A stretch of 64,000 bases of DNA, taken from NCBI RefSeq assembly GCF_013409305.1, contig NZ_JACBZJ010000001.1, forward strand, positions 2,542,001-2,606,000, read 5' to 3'. The notes under the pieces are model-generated. The model did no database searches and was not told the origin of the DNA. It saw nothing but the letters and a program-made list of their open reading frames with translations. The DNA comes from Cellulomonas soli (lineage in GTDB: Bacteria > Actinomycetota > Actinomycetes > Actinomycetales > Cellulomonadaceae). Positions within the stretch are counted from its first letter, which is position 1. Each line of letters opens with the position of its first letter. A program made the position numbers and the translations under genes. Shown piece by piece: positions 15,978-25,256 of this stretch.

Positions 15978-16658
15978 TCAGCCGACGGAGAGCGGTTCGA
16001 CGACCGAACCCTCGGCCGGGATGCCGGTCTCGCGGTCGTGGGGCGCGGGACCTCGCCGCGGCCACTCGCGGAAGCTGCGGAACAGCAGGGGGATGCCTCG
16101 GGCGACCGTGAGGTCCGGGCTGTCCATCGCCTGCACGTGCACGTGCGGCTGGGTCGAGTTGCCCGAGTTGCCGCACGCGGCGACCGGCTGACCGGCGGCC
16201 ACCCGGTCGCCGACGGCGACGCGCAGCGAGCCGGCCCGCAGGTGGACCAGCGCCACGAACGCGCCGCTGTCGCGGTCCTCGACGATCAGGTGGTTGCCGG
16301 CGATGGCCGGGATCCCCCGCCGGAGCCGGGACGCCTGCCCCAGCGCGTACGGCACCAGCGCGAGCGGTGAGCGGCGGGCCTCGTGGTCGGTCTCGCCGTC
16401 GTGAGCCGTCACCACGACGCCGGAGGCGGGCGCCAGGATCGCCCGGCCGAAGGCGAGGAACCGTTCCGGCGGCTCGGTGGTCAGGAACGTCCGCCAGTCG
16501 CGGACGGGTGCGGTCCGGCCCCGGTCGTCCACCCCGACGAAGTCGATGGCGTACCGCTGGCCCAGCAGGTCGACGCCGTGGCTGGGCACCCGACGGGCCG
16601 GGCTGTTCTGCGTGACCCAGCGTCCGGTGAACGGCAGCGTCAGCGCGATCGGGTCCAT
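15978..16658 (-). CDS. M23-family (LytM-like) metallopeptidase
   Basis: A 226-residue peptidase-fold protein. The zinc ligands of the M23 family are in place: H and D in SHGVDLLGQRYAIDF and the H-x-H of QPHVHVQ. The core strand motifs ILAPASGVVV and GNHLIVED match the family. No signal peptide is visible at ATG 16658, so it may act in the cytoplasm or be exported another way; several cytosolic actinobacterial M23 proteins of this length exist. It is divergent from the uxa operon. Confidence 0.8.
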   Translation of the reverse strand: MDPIALTLPFTGRWVTQNSPARRVPSHGVDLLGQRYAIDFVGVDDRGRTAPVRDWRTFLTTEPPERFLAFGRAILAPASGVVVTAHDGETDHEARRSPLALVPYALGQASRLRRGIPAIAGNHLIVEDRDSGAFVALVHLRAGSLRVAVGDRVAAGQPVAACGNSGNSTQPHVHVQAMDSPDLTVARGIPLLFRSFREWPRRGPAPHDRETGIPAEGSVVEPLSVG

Positions 16659-16743
16659 GCGCCAGCAGTCTGCCTCGACGTGAGGTCCGATCACCACAAC
16701 CCGGACGTTCGTCCCTAGGGCGGCCCGTCGCGAGGCACCACGA

Positions 16744-16772
16744 TGCAAACGTGTGCACTGCAAACGTGTGCA
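16744..16772 (+). promoter_or_regulatory. two tandem LacI-type operators before uxaC
   Basis: TGCAAACGTGTGCA occurs at 16744-16757 and again at 16759-16772, a 15-bp period. It is a near-perfect palindrome and differs at one base from TGCACACGTGTGCA at the lacI promoter (24037-24050). The central CG and symmetric arms fit a LacI-family repressor. The sites lie 43-71 bp before the uxaC start. Confidence 0.75.
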
Positions 16773-16814
16773 CGACACGCCTCGACTCTCGGCCCCTCGG
16801 ACAAAGGACGTCCC

Positions 16815-18263
16815 ATGGCTTCGACCGCACCGACCGCCCCCACCCGCCTGACGATCCACCCCGACCGTGCGCTGCCGCTCGACCCGCAGCAGCGCGAGGT
16901 GGCCCGCGAGATCTACGCCGAGACCGCGACGCTGCCGCTGATCTGCATGCACGGCCACGTCGAGGTCGAGGCGTTCGCGCAGAACCGCCCGTTCGCCGAC
17001 CCGGCGCAGCTGCTCGTCGTTCCCGACCACTACGTGACCCGGATGATCGTGTCGCAGGGCGCGACGCCCGAGTCCCTGGGCATCCCGCGCGTCGACGGCG
17101 GCCCGGTCGAGACCGACTCCCGCGAGATCTTCCGACGGTTCTGCTCGTCCTGGAAGCTCTACCGCGGCACGCCCTCGCGGTACTGGCTCGAGCACGAGCT
17201 CGTGAACGTCTTCGGCGTCGACGTCGAGCCCGGCCCGGACACCGCCGACCTGGTGTTCGACCAGATCGCGGCACGCCTCGCCGCCCCCGACTTCCGGCCG
17301 CGCCAGCTGCTCGACCAGTTCCGGATCGAGCTCATCGCGACGACCGACGCCGCCACCAGCCGCCTCGAGCACCACGCGCTGCTGGCCGCCGACGGCCTCG
17401 GCGCCCGGGTCGTCCCGACGTTCCGCCCCGACGCGGTCGTGCACCTGGACCGTCCGACGTGGCGCGCCGACATCGCCGAGCTCGGCGCGGTCTCCGGCAT
17501 CGACACCGGCTCGTACGCCGGGTACCTCGCGGCGCTCCGCGAGCGCCGGGCCGCCTTCGTCGCAGCCGGCGCGCTGGCCAGCGACCACGGTCACCTCAGC
17601 GCCGACACCACGCCCATGGACGCGAGCGCCGCCGCCGAGCTCTACGCGCAGGCGTTGCACGGCGAGCCCGGTTCGGTCACCGCGGCGCAGGTGCACGCGT
17701 TCGCCGCGCACATGCTCTTCCAGATGGCCGCGATGGCCTGCGAGGACGGGCTCGTCATGCAGATCCACCCCGGGGTGCTGCGCGACCACCACGACGGCGT
17801 CTTCGCCGCGCACGGGCAGGACAAGGGCTTCGACATCCCCGTCGCCACCGAGTACACCCGGGCGCTGCGCCCGCTGCTGCAGGCGTTCGGCACCGACCCG
17901 CGGTTCCGCGCGATCCTCTTCACCGTCGACGAGACCGTCTACAGCCGTGAGCTCGCCCCGCTCGCCGGCGCGTACCCCTCGCTGCGGCTCGGGGCGCCCT
18001 GGTGGTTCCTCGACTCGCCCGAGGGCATGCGCCGCTTCCGCGAGACCGCGACCGAGACCGCCGGCTTCTACAACACCTCCGGCTTCGTCGACGACACCCG
18101 TGCGTACGCCTCGATCCCGGCACGGCACGACCTGTCCCGCCGCGTCGACGCCGGGTTCCTCGCGCGCCTCGTGCTCGAGCACCGGCTGCGCCTCGACGAG
18201 GCGATCGAGACCGCCGTCGACCTGGCCTACCACCTGCCCAAGCTCGCCTACGCGCGCCGCTGA
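16815..18263 (+). CDS. uxaC: Uronate isomerase
   Basis: A 482-residue uronate isomerase of the amidohydrolase fold (E. coli UxaC is about 470). It converts D-glucuronate to D-fructuronate and D-galacturonate to D-tagaturonate. The N-terminal metal-site motif MHGHVEVEAFAQN and the late segment SLRLGAPWWFLDSPEGMRRFRE followed by GFYNTSGFVDD identify it. I chose ATG 16815, with AAAGGA 7 nt upstream, over an in-frame start that would lie inside the operators. It is the first gene of the uxaC-transporter-uxaA-uxaB operon. Confidence 0.93.
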   Translation: MASTAPTAPTRLTIHPDRALPLDPQQREVAREIYAETATLPLICMHGHVEVEAFAQNRPFADPAQLLVVPDHYVTRMIVSQGATPESLGIPRVDGGPVETDSREIFRRFCSSWKLYRGTPSRYWLEHELVNVFGVDVEPGPDTADLVFDQIAARLAAPDFRPRQLLDQFRIELIATTDAATSRLEHHALLAADGLGARVVPTFRPDAVVHLDRPTWRADIAELGAVSGIDTGSYAGYLAALRERRAAFVAAGALASDHGHLSADTTPMDASAAAELYAQALHGEPGSVTAAQVHAFAAHMLFQMAAMACEDGLVMQIHPGVLRDHHDGVFAAHGQDKGFDIPVATEYTRALRPLLQAFGTDPRFRAILFTVDETVYSRELAPLAGAYPSLRLGAPWWFLDSPEGMRRFRETATETAGFYNTSGFVDDTRAYASIPARHDLSRRVDAGFLARLVLEHRLRLDEAIETAVDLAYHLPKLAYARR

Positions 18264-18310
18264 GCCGGCTCGCCGTCCCCGCACGACCCCACCCCGACAC
18301 AAGGACAACG

Positions 18311-19759
18311 ATGACCACCGCAACTGAGGCAACGTCGCCCAGCGCCCCCACGATGGCCGGACTGCAGGACAAGCTCCCCCTGCGCGCCAAGATCGCCTAC
18401 GGCCTGGGCGACATGGGCAACGGGTTCATGTTCGACCTCGGGCAGGCCTACCTGCTCAAGTTCTACACGGACGTCGCCGGCATCCCGCCGGCCGCGGCCG
18501 CCGGCGTCTTCGTCTTCACCAAGCTGTTCGACGCGTTCATGGACCCGCTGGCCGGCATCATGGTCGACCGCCGCAAGGGCGGCGGCAAGCACGGCCGGTT
18601 CAAGCCCGTGATGATGTACTCCGCGATCGCCCTCGGCGTGCTCACGGTGTTCAGCTTCCTCACGCCGGGCGGCACCGACGGGGTCAACCTCGTCTACGCC
18701 TACGGCTCCTACATGGCCTGGGGCGTCCTGTACTCCTTCACGAACGTGCCCTACGGCTCGCTCTCGTCGGTGATGACGCAGAACTCCGAGCAGCGGGCCC
18801 AGCTCGCCTCGTTCCGCCAGGCCGGATCGGTCACCGCGCTGCTGGTCACCGGCATGGCGTTCATGCCGATCGTCGCCGCGTTCGGCTCCGACCGTGTCGG
18901 CTTCGCCGCCGCCGCGGGCGCCATGGCCGTCGTCGGCGTGCTCGGCTTCTACGCGACGTTCCGCGGCACCAAGGAGACCGTGCCCGTCGTCCGCAACACC
19001 GAGAAGGTCACGCTGCGCACCTTCGCCCGGACCGTCGGCCAGAACCGTGCGCTGCTCGTGCTCATCCTCATGACCGTGTTCTCGATCTCGGCCTACAACA
19101 TCAAGCCGGCGATGATCGTCTACTTCACGGACTACAACCTGCACAACCAGGACCTGCTCGCCATCGTCAACTTCTTCGGCATCGGCTCCTCGATCATCGC
19201 GATCCTGGCGATCCCGTTCCTCGTCAAGAAGTTCAGCAAGAAGAGCGTCGCGATCTTCGGGTTCGGCCTGGCCGCCGTCGCCGACGGGCTCAACTTCGTG
19301 CTGCCGACGCACACCGTGACGTTCACGATCCTGTACAGCCTGTCGTTCGTCGGGATCGCGCTGCCCAACGGCATCACCTGGGCGCTCGTCTCCGACGCGA
19401 TCGACTTCGGCCACTGGCGCTCAGGCGTGCGCCGCGAGGGCATCACGTACTCGATGTTCAACTTCTCCCGCAAGATCGCCCAGGCGGTCGCGGGCGGCGC
19501 CGCCGGGTTCGGCCTCTCGCTCATCGGCTACGTGCCCGACTTCACGTCCAAGCCCGGGATGGCCGACCAGGTCGACGGCATCCTGCTCGGCATCAAGGGC
19601 CTGCAGACCCTCTACCCGGCCATCGCGCTCGCCGTCGCCGGCGCGGTCCTGTTCTTCCTCTACCCCCTCACCGACCAGCGCATCACCGAGCTGGTCGTCG
19701 AGACCCGTGAGCGCGAGGCCGGCCTGGCCGTCGCCGACGAACCCGGAGCGACCTCATGA
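18311..19759 (+). CDS. GPH-family sugar:cation symporter (MFS), probable hexuronate importer
   Basis: A 482-residue, 12-helix transporter of the glycoside-pentoside-hexuronide family. The signature AYGLGDMGNGFMFDL after the N-terminus, DAFMDPLAGIMVDR, and the amphipathic segment FGHWRSGVRREGITYSMFNF are typical of UidB/MelB-like carriers. It lies between uxaC and uxaA, so free or oligomeric hexuronates are the likely cargo. ATG 18311 follows AAGGACAACG. Its stop overlaps the uxaA start by 4 nt. Confidence 0.9.
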   Translation: MTTATEATSPSAPTMAGLQDKLPLRAKIAYGLGDMGNGFMFDLGQAYLLKFYTDVAGIPPAAAAGVFVFTKLFDAFMDPLAGIMVDRRKGGGKHGRFKPVMMYSAIALGVLTVFSFLTPGGTDGVNLVYAYGSYMAWGVLYSFTNVPYGSLSSVMTQNSEQRAQLASFRQAGSVTALLVTGMAFMPIVAAFGSDRVGFAAAAGAMAVVGVLGFYATFRGTKETVPVVRNTEKVTLRTFARTVGQNRALLVLILMTVFSISAYNIKPAMIVYFTDYNLHNQDLLAIVNFFGIGSSIIAILAIPFLVKKFSKKSVAIFGFGLAAVADGLNFVLPTHTVTFTILYSLSFVGIALPNGITWALVSDAIDFGHWRSGVRREGITYSMFNFSRKIAQAVAGGAAGFGLSLIGYVPDFTSKPGMADQVDGILLGIKGLQTLYPAIALAVAGAVLFFLYPLTDQRITELVVETREREAGLAVADEPGATS

Positions 19760-21315
19760 CGACCGGACGTGCCCTGACCGCCGACCTGCTCGACCTCGAC
19801 CGCTGCACGTTGCGGCTGGCCGCCGCCGACGAGGTCGTGGTGGCCATCCGCGACCTGCCCGCCGGCACCCGGCTGAGCACCCCCGAGGGCGTGCTGACCG
19901 TGGCGACCGACGTGCCCCGCGGCCACAAGCTCGCGGTGCGCGACGTGCCCGCCGGCGGCCAGGTGCACAAGTACGGCCAGTCGATCGGGCGGGCCACGGC
20001 CGACATCGCCGCGGGCGAGCACGTGCACGTGCAGAACCTCGGCATGGACTCCGGGGCCGACGCGCACGAGCTGGCCACCGTGCACACCACGCTGCCGGCA
20101 CCCACCGGCCCGGTCCGCACGTTCCAGGGCTACCGCCGGGCCGACGGCAAGGTCGGCACGCGCAACTACGTCGGCATCCTCACCTCGGTGAACTGCTCGG
20201 CGTCGACCGCCCGGATGATCGCCGACCGGGTGACGCCGCTGCTCGCGCAGTACCCGCACGTGGACGGCGTCATGGCGCTGACCCACCAGAGCGGGTGCGG
20301 GATGATCCCGGCGTCCACCGGCGGCGGCGTGCTGCAGCGCACCCTGCACGGGTACGCGGCGCACCCGAACTTCGGCGGGCTCCTGGTGCTCGGCCTGGGC
20401 TGCGAGATGATCCAGGTCCAGTCGATCGTCGACACCCTGCCGGTGCTGTCCGACACCCTCGTCGAGAGCCTGGCCATCCAGGAGCAGGGCGGGATCCGGG
20501 CGACCGTCGAGGCCGGTGTCGCCGCCGTCGTCCGCATGCTGCCCCTGCTCGACGCCCGTCGCCGCGAGCCCGCACCGGTCTCCGAGCTCGTGCTCGGGCT
20601 CAACTGCGGCGGTTCGGACGGGTACTCGGGCATCACCGCGAACCCCGCCCTCGGTCACGCGTCCGACCTGCTGGTCGCGGCGGGCGGGATCTCGGTGCTG
20701 GGGGAGACCCCGGAGGTCTACGGCGCCGAGCACCTGCTGACCCGTCGTGCGGTCAGCGAGGACGTCGCCCGGGCGCTGCTCGAGCGCATCGACTGGTGGA
20801 AGACCTACGCCGAGGAGGGTGGCGGCAGCCTCGACAACAATCCCTCGCCAGGCAACAAGGCCGGCGGCCTGACGACCATCCTCGAGAAGTCGCTCGGCGC
20901 GGTCGCCAAGGCCGGGCACGCGGACCTGTCGGCCGTCTACCAGTACGCCGAGCCGATGACGACGCGCGGCATGGGGTTCATGGACACCCCCGGCTACGAC
21001 CCCGTCTCCGTGACCGGCCTGGTCGCCGGCGGTGCCACGGTCGTGTGCTTCACCACCGGGCGCGGCTCGGTGCTCGGCACCCGCCCGGCCCCGACGCTCA
21101 AGCTCGCGACGAACACCGAGATGTACCAGCGCATGAGCGAGGACATGGACCTCAACTGCGGGCGCATCGTCGACGGCACCGCGAGCGTCGCGCAGGTCGG
21201 CGAGGAGATCTTCGAGCGGATCATCGCCGTCGCCTCGGGGGAGCGGACCGCGAGCGAGGAGCTCGGGCTCGGGCAGGACGAGTTCGTGCCGTGGCAGTTC
21301 GGGACGGTCACGTGA
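19756..21315 (+). CDS. uxaA: Altronate dehydratase
   Basis: A 519-residue dehydratase that converts D-altronate to 2-keto-3-deoxygluconate (KDG). Residues 1-95 form a SAF domain; the catalytic part starts near FQGYRRADGKVGTRNYVGI, the signature of the altronate/galactarate dehydratase family, and contains HQSGCGM and GLGCEMIQ. Family members need Fe2+. It starts within the transporter stop codon. Galactarate dehydratase is the nearest alternative, but uxaC and uxaB alongside favour altronate. Confidence 0.92.
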   Translation: MTTGRALTADLLDLDRCTLRLAAADEVVVAIRDLPAGTRLSTPEGVLTVATDVPRGHKLAVRDVPAGGQVHKYGQSIGRATADIAAGEHVHVQNLGMDSGADAHELATVHTTLPAPTGPVRTFQGYRRADGKVGTRNYVGILTSVNCSASTARMIADRVTPLLAQYPHVDGVMALTHQSGCGMIPASTGGGVLQRTLHGYAAHPNFGGLLVLGLGCEMIQVQSIVDTLPVLSDTLVESLAIQEQGGIRATVEAGVAAVVRMLPLLDARRREPAPVSELVLGLNCGGSDGYSGITANPALGHASDLLVAAGGISVLGETPEVYGAEHLLTRRAVSEDVARALLERIDWWKTYAEEGGGSLDNNPSPGNKAGGLTTILEKSLGAVAKAGHADLSAVYQYAEPMTTRGMGFMDTPGYDPVSVTGLVAGGATVVCFTTGRGSVLGTRPAPTLKLATNTEMYQRMSEDMDLNCGRIVDGTASVAQVGEEIFERIIAVASGERTASEELGLGQDEFVPWQFGTVT

Positions 21316-21374
21316 GCACCACCCCTGACGTGCGCCCCGCCGACCCGTCCGTGACCGACCTCCCGGAGTCCCCC

Positions 21375-22844
21375 ATGCAGCAGCTCGACGCCACCACCGT
21401 GGCCCGCACGCCCCGACCGATCACCGTCCTGCAGTTCGGCGGCGGCAACTTCCTGCGCGGCTTCGTCGACTGGATGGTCCAGGTCGCCAACGACGCAGGC
21501 GTCACCGACGCGGGTGTGGCCGTCGTGCACGCCACCGCCCAGCCCGACCCGGCGTTCGACCTGCTGCGCGAGCAGGACGGGCTCTACCACGTCGTCCTCG
21601 AGGGTGTCCGCGACGGGCAGCCCGTCCGTGAGGTCACGCGCGTCGACTGCGTGCAGGCCGTCGTCGCCGCGCACGGCGAGTTCGAGCGGTACCGCGAGCT
21701 CTACCTCGCCCCCGAGCTGCAGGTCGTCGTGTCCAACACGACCGAGGCCGGCATCGTCTACGTCGAGGGCGACGACCTGATGGCGACACCGCCCGTCTCG
21801 TTCCCCGCCAAGGTCACCGCGCTCCTGCACGACCGGTTCCGGCACTACGCCGGTGCGGCCGACAAGGGGCTCGCGATCGTGGCGTGCGAGCTCATCGAGG
21901 ACAACGGGTCGACGCTGCGCGCGCACGTGCTGCGGCACGCCGAGGCGGCCGGCCTGGGTGCCGACTTCGTCGCCTGGGTGCAGGAGGCGTGCAGCTTCTA
22001 CGACACCCTCGTCGACCGGATCGTGCCCGGCTTCCCGCGGGCCGACATCGACCGGATCCAGGCCGAGCTCGGGTTCGCCGACCGGCTCGTCGTGCAGGCC
22101 GAGTACTTCCACGTGTGGGCGATCGGCGGCGACGCGCGGATCCGTGCGCTGCTGCCGCTCGACCGGGCCGGGCTCGACGTGCGGTTCATGGACGACATCC
22201 GCCCGTTCCGTGCGCAGAAGGTCCGGGTGCTCAACGGCGCCCACACCGCCCTGAGCGCGCTCGGCCTGGAGTGCGGGTTCACGTCCGTGCGTGAGGCCTA
22301 CGGCGATCCGGACCTGCGCGGCTACGTCGAGCGGCTCGTCGGCGAGGAGGTGCTCGGCACGATCGCCGGCGACCGTGCCGGCCTCGAGGCGTTCGCCGCG
22401 GGGATCCTCGAGCGCTTCACGAACCCGTACCTGCACCACCGGCTGGCCGACATCGCCCTCAACGCGGTCGCGAAGTGGCGGACCCGGAACCTGCCGGTCT
22501 ACGTCGACCGCGTCCGTGCGGGGCAGCCGGCGCCGCTGACCGCCCTCTCGCTCGCCGCGGTCCTGCTGCTGCAGGCCGGTCAGGGCGGGGTCGAGGGCTT
22601 CGCGCCCGCGGACGACGCGGACACCCTGGAGTACCTGGCCGACACGTTCGACGCCGAGGCGCTCGAGGGCTGGGTGCGCGGCGCGGTCGCTCATCTCGAC
22701 CTGGCCTCCGGGCTTGACCCGGAGCAGACCGAGGTGCTCGTGCAGGACGCCGCCGCCTGGGCGACGACCATCCGGACCTCCGGCGCGCGGGCGACCCTCC
22801 TCGCCGCGCTCGCCGGGGCACAGACGTCGGGCGCGCTGCGGTAG
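21375..22844 (+). CDS. uxaB: Tagaturonate reductase (mannitol dehydrogenase family)
   Basis: A 489-residue NAD-dependent reductase that turns D-tagaturonate into D-altronate. The nucleotide-binding start VLQFGGGNFLRGFVDWM and the VSNTTEAGI motif match UxaB rather than UxuB. I preferred ATG 21375 because GGAG lies 7 nt upstream and the N-terminus then matches E. coli UxaB; a GTG at 21312, which overlaps the uxaA stop, would add 21 residues. Last gene of the operon, followed by a bidirectional terminator. Confidence 0.88.
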   Translation: MQQLDATTVARTPRPITVLQFGGGNFLRGFVDWMVQVANDAGVTDAGVAVVHATAQPDPAFDLLREQDGLYHVVLEGVRDGQPVREVTRVDCVQAVVAAHGEFERYRELYLAPELQVVVSNTTEAGIVYVEGDDLMATPPVSFPAKVTALLHDRFRHYAGAADKGLAIVACELIEDNGSTLRAHVLRHAEAAGLGADFVAWVQEACSFYDTLVDRIVPGFPRADIDRIQAELGFADRLVVQAEYFHVWAIGGDARIRALLPLDRAGLDVRFMDDIRPFRAQKVRVLNGAHTALSALGLECGFTSVREAYGDPDLRGYVERLVGEEVLGTIAGDRAGLEAFAAGILERFTNPYLHHRLADIALNAVAKWRTRNLPVYVDRVRAGQPAPLTALSLAAVLLLQAGQGGVEGFAPADDADTLEYLADTFDAEALEGWVRGAVAHLDLASGLDPEQTEVLVQDAAAWATTIRTSGARATLLAALAGAQTSGALR

Positions 22845-22869
22845 CCGACCCCCTGCGGGCCCGACGGCG

Positions 22870-22901
22870 CCCCGCACCGAGGGGAGACCTTCGGTGCGGG
22901 G
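22870..22901. terminator. bidirectional terminator between uxaB and lacI
   Basis: CCCCGCACCGA pairs with TCGGTGCGGGG over a 10-nt loop. It lies between convergent genes and can serve both. Confidence 0.7.
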
Positions 22902-22957
22902 TGTTCCTCCAGGCGTCGTCGCTCGCCCGTGCCGCACGAGCGACGGTGCGAGCAGGT

Positions 22958-23971
22958 TCAGCGGTTCGGGGGGACCCGGACCGCCGCCGTGCTCGCCCGG
23001 ACCACGAGCTCCGTCGGCAACGGTGCGGGCTCGTCGTCCTCGCCGCCGCTGCCCGTCAGGTACGCGTGCACCCGGTCGACCGCGACGGCCCCGGCGCGCT
23101 CGAGCGGGATGTGCACCGTGGTCAGGGCAGGCGTGAGCAGTGCCGCCAGCGCGATGTCGTCGAACCCGACGATGCTCAACCGGTCGGGCACGACCACACC
23201 CAGGCGCGTGAGCCGACCCATGAGCCCGGCGGCCATCACGTCGTTGTAGACCACCACGGCGCTGACCCCCGCCAGCAGCGCGTCGTCGGCTGCGGCGGCC
23301 CCGCCCTCGACCGTCGGCTGGTAGCTGCCGATCACGACGCCCTCCATGCCCTCGGTCAGGGTCGAGCCGGTGAACGCCTGCAACCGGTCCTGCGCGGAGC
23401 GGCTCGTCGCCGTACCCGAGACGAACCCGACCCGCCGGTGCCCCAGCGCGCGCAGGTGCCGCACCGCCTGCTGGACGCCGCCGACGTTGTCGATCGTCAC
23501 CGACGGCAGCAGGTCCGGGGAGGTGACCGGGGTCGTGCGGTTGACCAGGACCAGCGGGCGCAGCAGGGCCGCCTCCGCGAGCTCGGCGTCGGGCATCCGC
23601 GGTGAGCAGAGCACGAGCGCGTCGACGTTGCGGGCCAGCGTGCGCACGAGCGCGAGCTCGGCCGCCGGGTCCTCGCCGGAGTCGGCCAGCAGCACCGGGT
23701 AGCCGTGGTCGCGGGCACGGTGCTGCATGCCGCGCACGACGTCGGGGAAGAACGGGTTCGACAGGTCGGGGACCATGATCCCCAGTGCGCCCGTGCGCCC
23801 GGTCTTGAGGGAGCGGGCGGCGCTGCTCGGCTCGTAGCCCAGCTGCTCGGCGAGGGCCAGGACACGCTGCCGGGTCGCACCGTCGACCTTCTCGGGCCGC
23901 GTGAACGCCCGTGAGACGGTCGCGGCCGAGACCCCGGCCCTGGCCGCCACGTCCCGGATCGTCGCTGGCAC
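22958..23971 (-). CDS. LacI-family transcriptional regulator
   Basis: A 337-residue repressor. The helix-turn-helix ATIRDVAARAGVSAATVSRAF opens the protein, with the hinge helix near EPSSAARSLKTG and a periplasmic-binding-protein-like core (LGIMVPDLSNPFFPDVVRGM). GTG 23971 has GGGGAGA upstream. Its -10 box TAGGAT (minus strand, 24025-24030) lies 4 bp from the palindrome at 24035-24052, so it probably represses itself. Because the same sequence appears twice before uxaC, it is the likely uxa repressor, with an uronate or pathway intermediate as inducer. Confidence 0.9.
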   Translation of the reverse strand: MPATIRDVAARAGVSAATVSRAFTRPEKVDGATRQRVLALAEQLGYEPSSAARSLKTGRTGALGIMVPDLSNPFFPDVVRGMQHRARDHGYPVLLADSGEDPAAELALVRTLARNVDALVLCSPRMPDAELAEAALLRPLVLVNRTTPVTSPDLLPSVTIDNVGGVQQAVRHLRALGHRRVGFVSGTATSRSAQDRLQAFTGSTLTEGMEGVVIGSYQPTVEGGAAAADDALLAGVSAVVVYNDVMAAGLMGRLTRLGVVVPDRLSIVGFDDIALAALLTPALTTVHIPLERAGAVAVDRVHAYLTGSGGEDDEPAPLPTELVVRASTAAVRVPPNR

Positions 23972-24034
23972 CGCCTGGTCTCCCCGCTCGAGGCGCCCGG
24001 GCAGGACGCCCCGACGGCGTCCTCATCCTAGGTT

Positions 24035-24052
24035 GCTGCACACGTGTGCAGC
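24035..24052. promoter_or_regulatory. 18-bp perfect palindrome, LacI operator
   Basis: GCTGCACACGTGTGCAGC is fully symmetric with a central CG. It occupies the -10/-35 region of the lacI promoter and lies about 105 bp upstream of the divergent IclR gene. The core differs by one base from the two sites before uxaC. Confidence 0.75.
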
Positions 24053-24144
24053 GGGAGGCGCTGCCGCAGTCCGGCACCCGGGCCGAGAGGCCGCCCGACG
24101 CGCCGCAGGGCCGTTGGGCCGGGTGGACCCCGTCGGCCCGTCCC

Positions 24145-24150
24145 TACGCT
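24145..24150 (+). promoter_or_regulatory. -10 box TACGCT of a leaderless transcript
   Basis: TACGCT, then 7 nt, then ATG 24158; there is no ribosome binding site. Confidence 0.5.
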
Positions 24151-24157
24151 GGTGCCC

Positions 24158-24949
24158 ATGCCCTCCGCCCCGAGCCAGCCGCAGCCGTCCGCGTCCCCGG
24201 TCGAGGCCGTCGACCGGGCGCTGCTCGTGCTCGAGGCCCTCGCGCAGGCCGGTGCGAACGGCGTCGCGCTCGCCGACCTCAGTGCCGGGCTCGGGCTCAA
24301 CAAGACGACCGTGCACCGCACCCTGGCCGCGCTGCGGCACCGCGACTTCGCCGTGCAGGCGGGCTCGGGCGCCTACCGGCTCGGACCGGCGGCGACCCGG
24401 CTCGCGGACGGGTACTTCGGCGAGGAGAACCTGCCGGTCCTGATGCACCCCGCCCTGGTCGCGCTGTGCGGCGCGGTCGACGAGCTCGTGCACCTGGGCG
24501 TGCTCGACGGGACGCGCGTGCTCTACCTCGACAAGGTCGAGCCCGAGCGGTCCGTGCGCGTCTGGTCGGCCGTCGGACGCCGCAGCGCCGCGGTCACCAC
24601 GGCGCTCGGGCGCGCGATGCTCGCGTTCCGCGGCACCGACCGGGCGATGCTGACCGGCTACGTGGACGCCGCCGCGGCGGACAGGGTCGTCGACGCCGAC
24701 CGCGTGTGGTCGACCCTCGAGGCGGCCCGTGCCCGCGGCTACGCGACCGAGGAGCAGGAGAACGAGGCCGGCATCAGCTGCGTCGCGGTGCCGCTGCTGC
24801 GCTCGGGGTCGGCCGTCGCCGCCGTGAGCATCGCCGCACCCGCCGAGCGCATGACGGGCGAACGCGTAGCGTGGCTGCACGACCAGATGCGGCGGGTGCT
24901 GCCTGCCCTTCTGCCGGCCGGGCTCGCCCTGGTGCCCGACCCGTCCTGA
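24158..24949 (+). CDS. IclR-family transcriptional regulator
   Basis: A 263-residue regulator with an N-terminal winged helix (VEAVDRALLVLEALAQ, then LADLSAGLGLNKTTVHRTLAAL) and a C-terminal IclR effector domain (LVHLGVLDGTRVLYLDKVE, later AVTTALGRAMLAF and AGISCVAVPLL). KdgR-type IclR proteins sense KDG. It lies between the uxa and kdg gene groups, so it may control the KDPG aldolase/KDG kinase pair, whose upstream region has a tandem repeat. Confidence 0.9.
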   Translation: MPSAPSQPQPSASPVEAVDRALLVLEALAQAGANGVALADLSAGLGLNKTTVHRTLAALRHRDFAVQAGSGAYRLGPAATRLADGYFGEENLPVLMHPALVALCGAVDELVHLGVLDGTRVLYLDKVEPERSVRVWSAVGRRSAAVTTALGRAMLAFRGTDRAMLTGYVDAAAADRVVDADRVWSTLEAARARGYATEEQENEAGISCVAVPLLRSGSAVAAVSIAAPAERMTGERVAWLHDQMRRVLPALLPAGLALVPDPS

Positions 24950-24965
24950 CCGCAGGGGGTTCCCG

Positions 24966-25223
24966 ATGCGCTACAGCACGACGATCCTGGCCACCGGCGG
25001 GACGACGACCGGCATCCCCGTGCCCGAGGAGGTGCTGACCGCGCTCGGCGCAGGCGGCCGGCCGAAGGTCGTCGTCACGATCGGCACCTTCGTCTACCGG
25101 ACGAGCGTGGGGCACCGCGGGGGTCTGGCCCTGCTCCCGTTGAGCGCCGAGCGTCGGGCCGCGTCCGGGCTGGCCGCGGGCGACGACATCGAGGTGGAGC
25201 TCGAGCTCGACGGTCCGATCTAG
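24966..25223 (+). CDS. DUF1905 small protein
   Basis: An 85-residue protein matching DUF1905: an ATG start after GCAGGGGG, then GIPVPEEVLTALGAGGRPKVVVTI, and a C-terminal strand DDIEVELEL. The family is a small beta barrel that often occurs as half of a YdeI-like pair; here it stands alone. It is 16 nt after the IclR gene and may be co-transcribed. Function unknown. Confidence 0.75.
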   Translation: MRYSTTILATGGTTTGIPVPEEVLTALGAGGRPKVVVTIGTFVYRTSVGHRGGLALLPLSAERRAASGLAAGDDIEVELELDGPI

Positions 25224-25256
25224 GTCCCGAGGTCGGCTGCGGCCGACGTGCGCCGT

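Noticed and set aside
21312..21374. uxaB starting at the GTG that overlaps the uxaA stop
   Set aside because: Possible, but ATG 21375 has GGAG at 7 nt and gives the N-terminus length of known UxaB proteins; the extra 21 residues look unconserved.
20994..24077. Minus-strand frame of 1027 codons across uxaA, uxaB and lacI
   Set aside because: It spans three well-supported genes in other frames and ignores a terminator at 22870.
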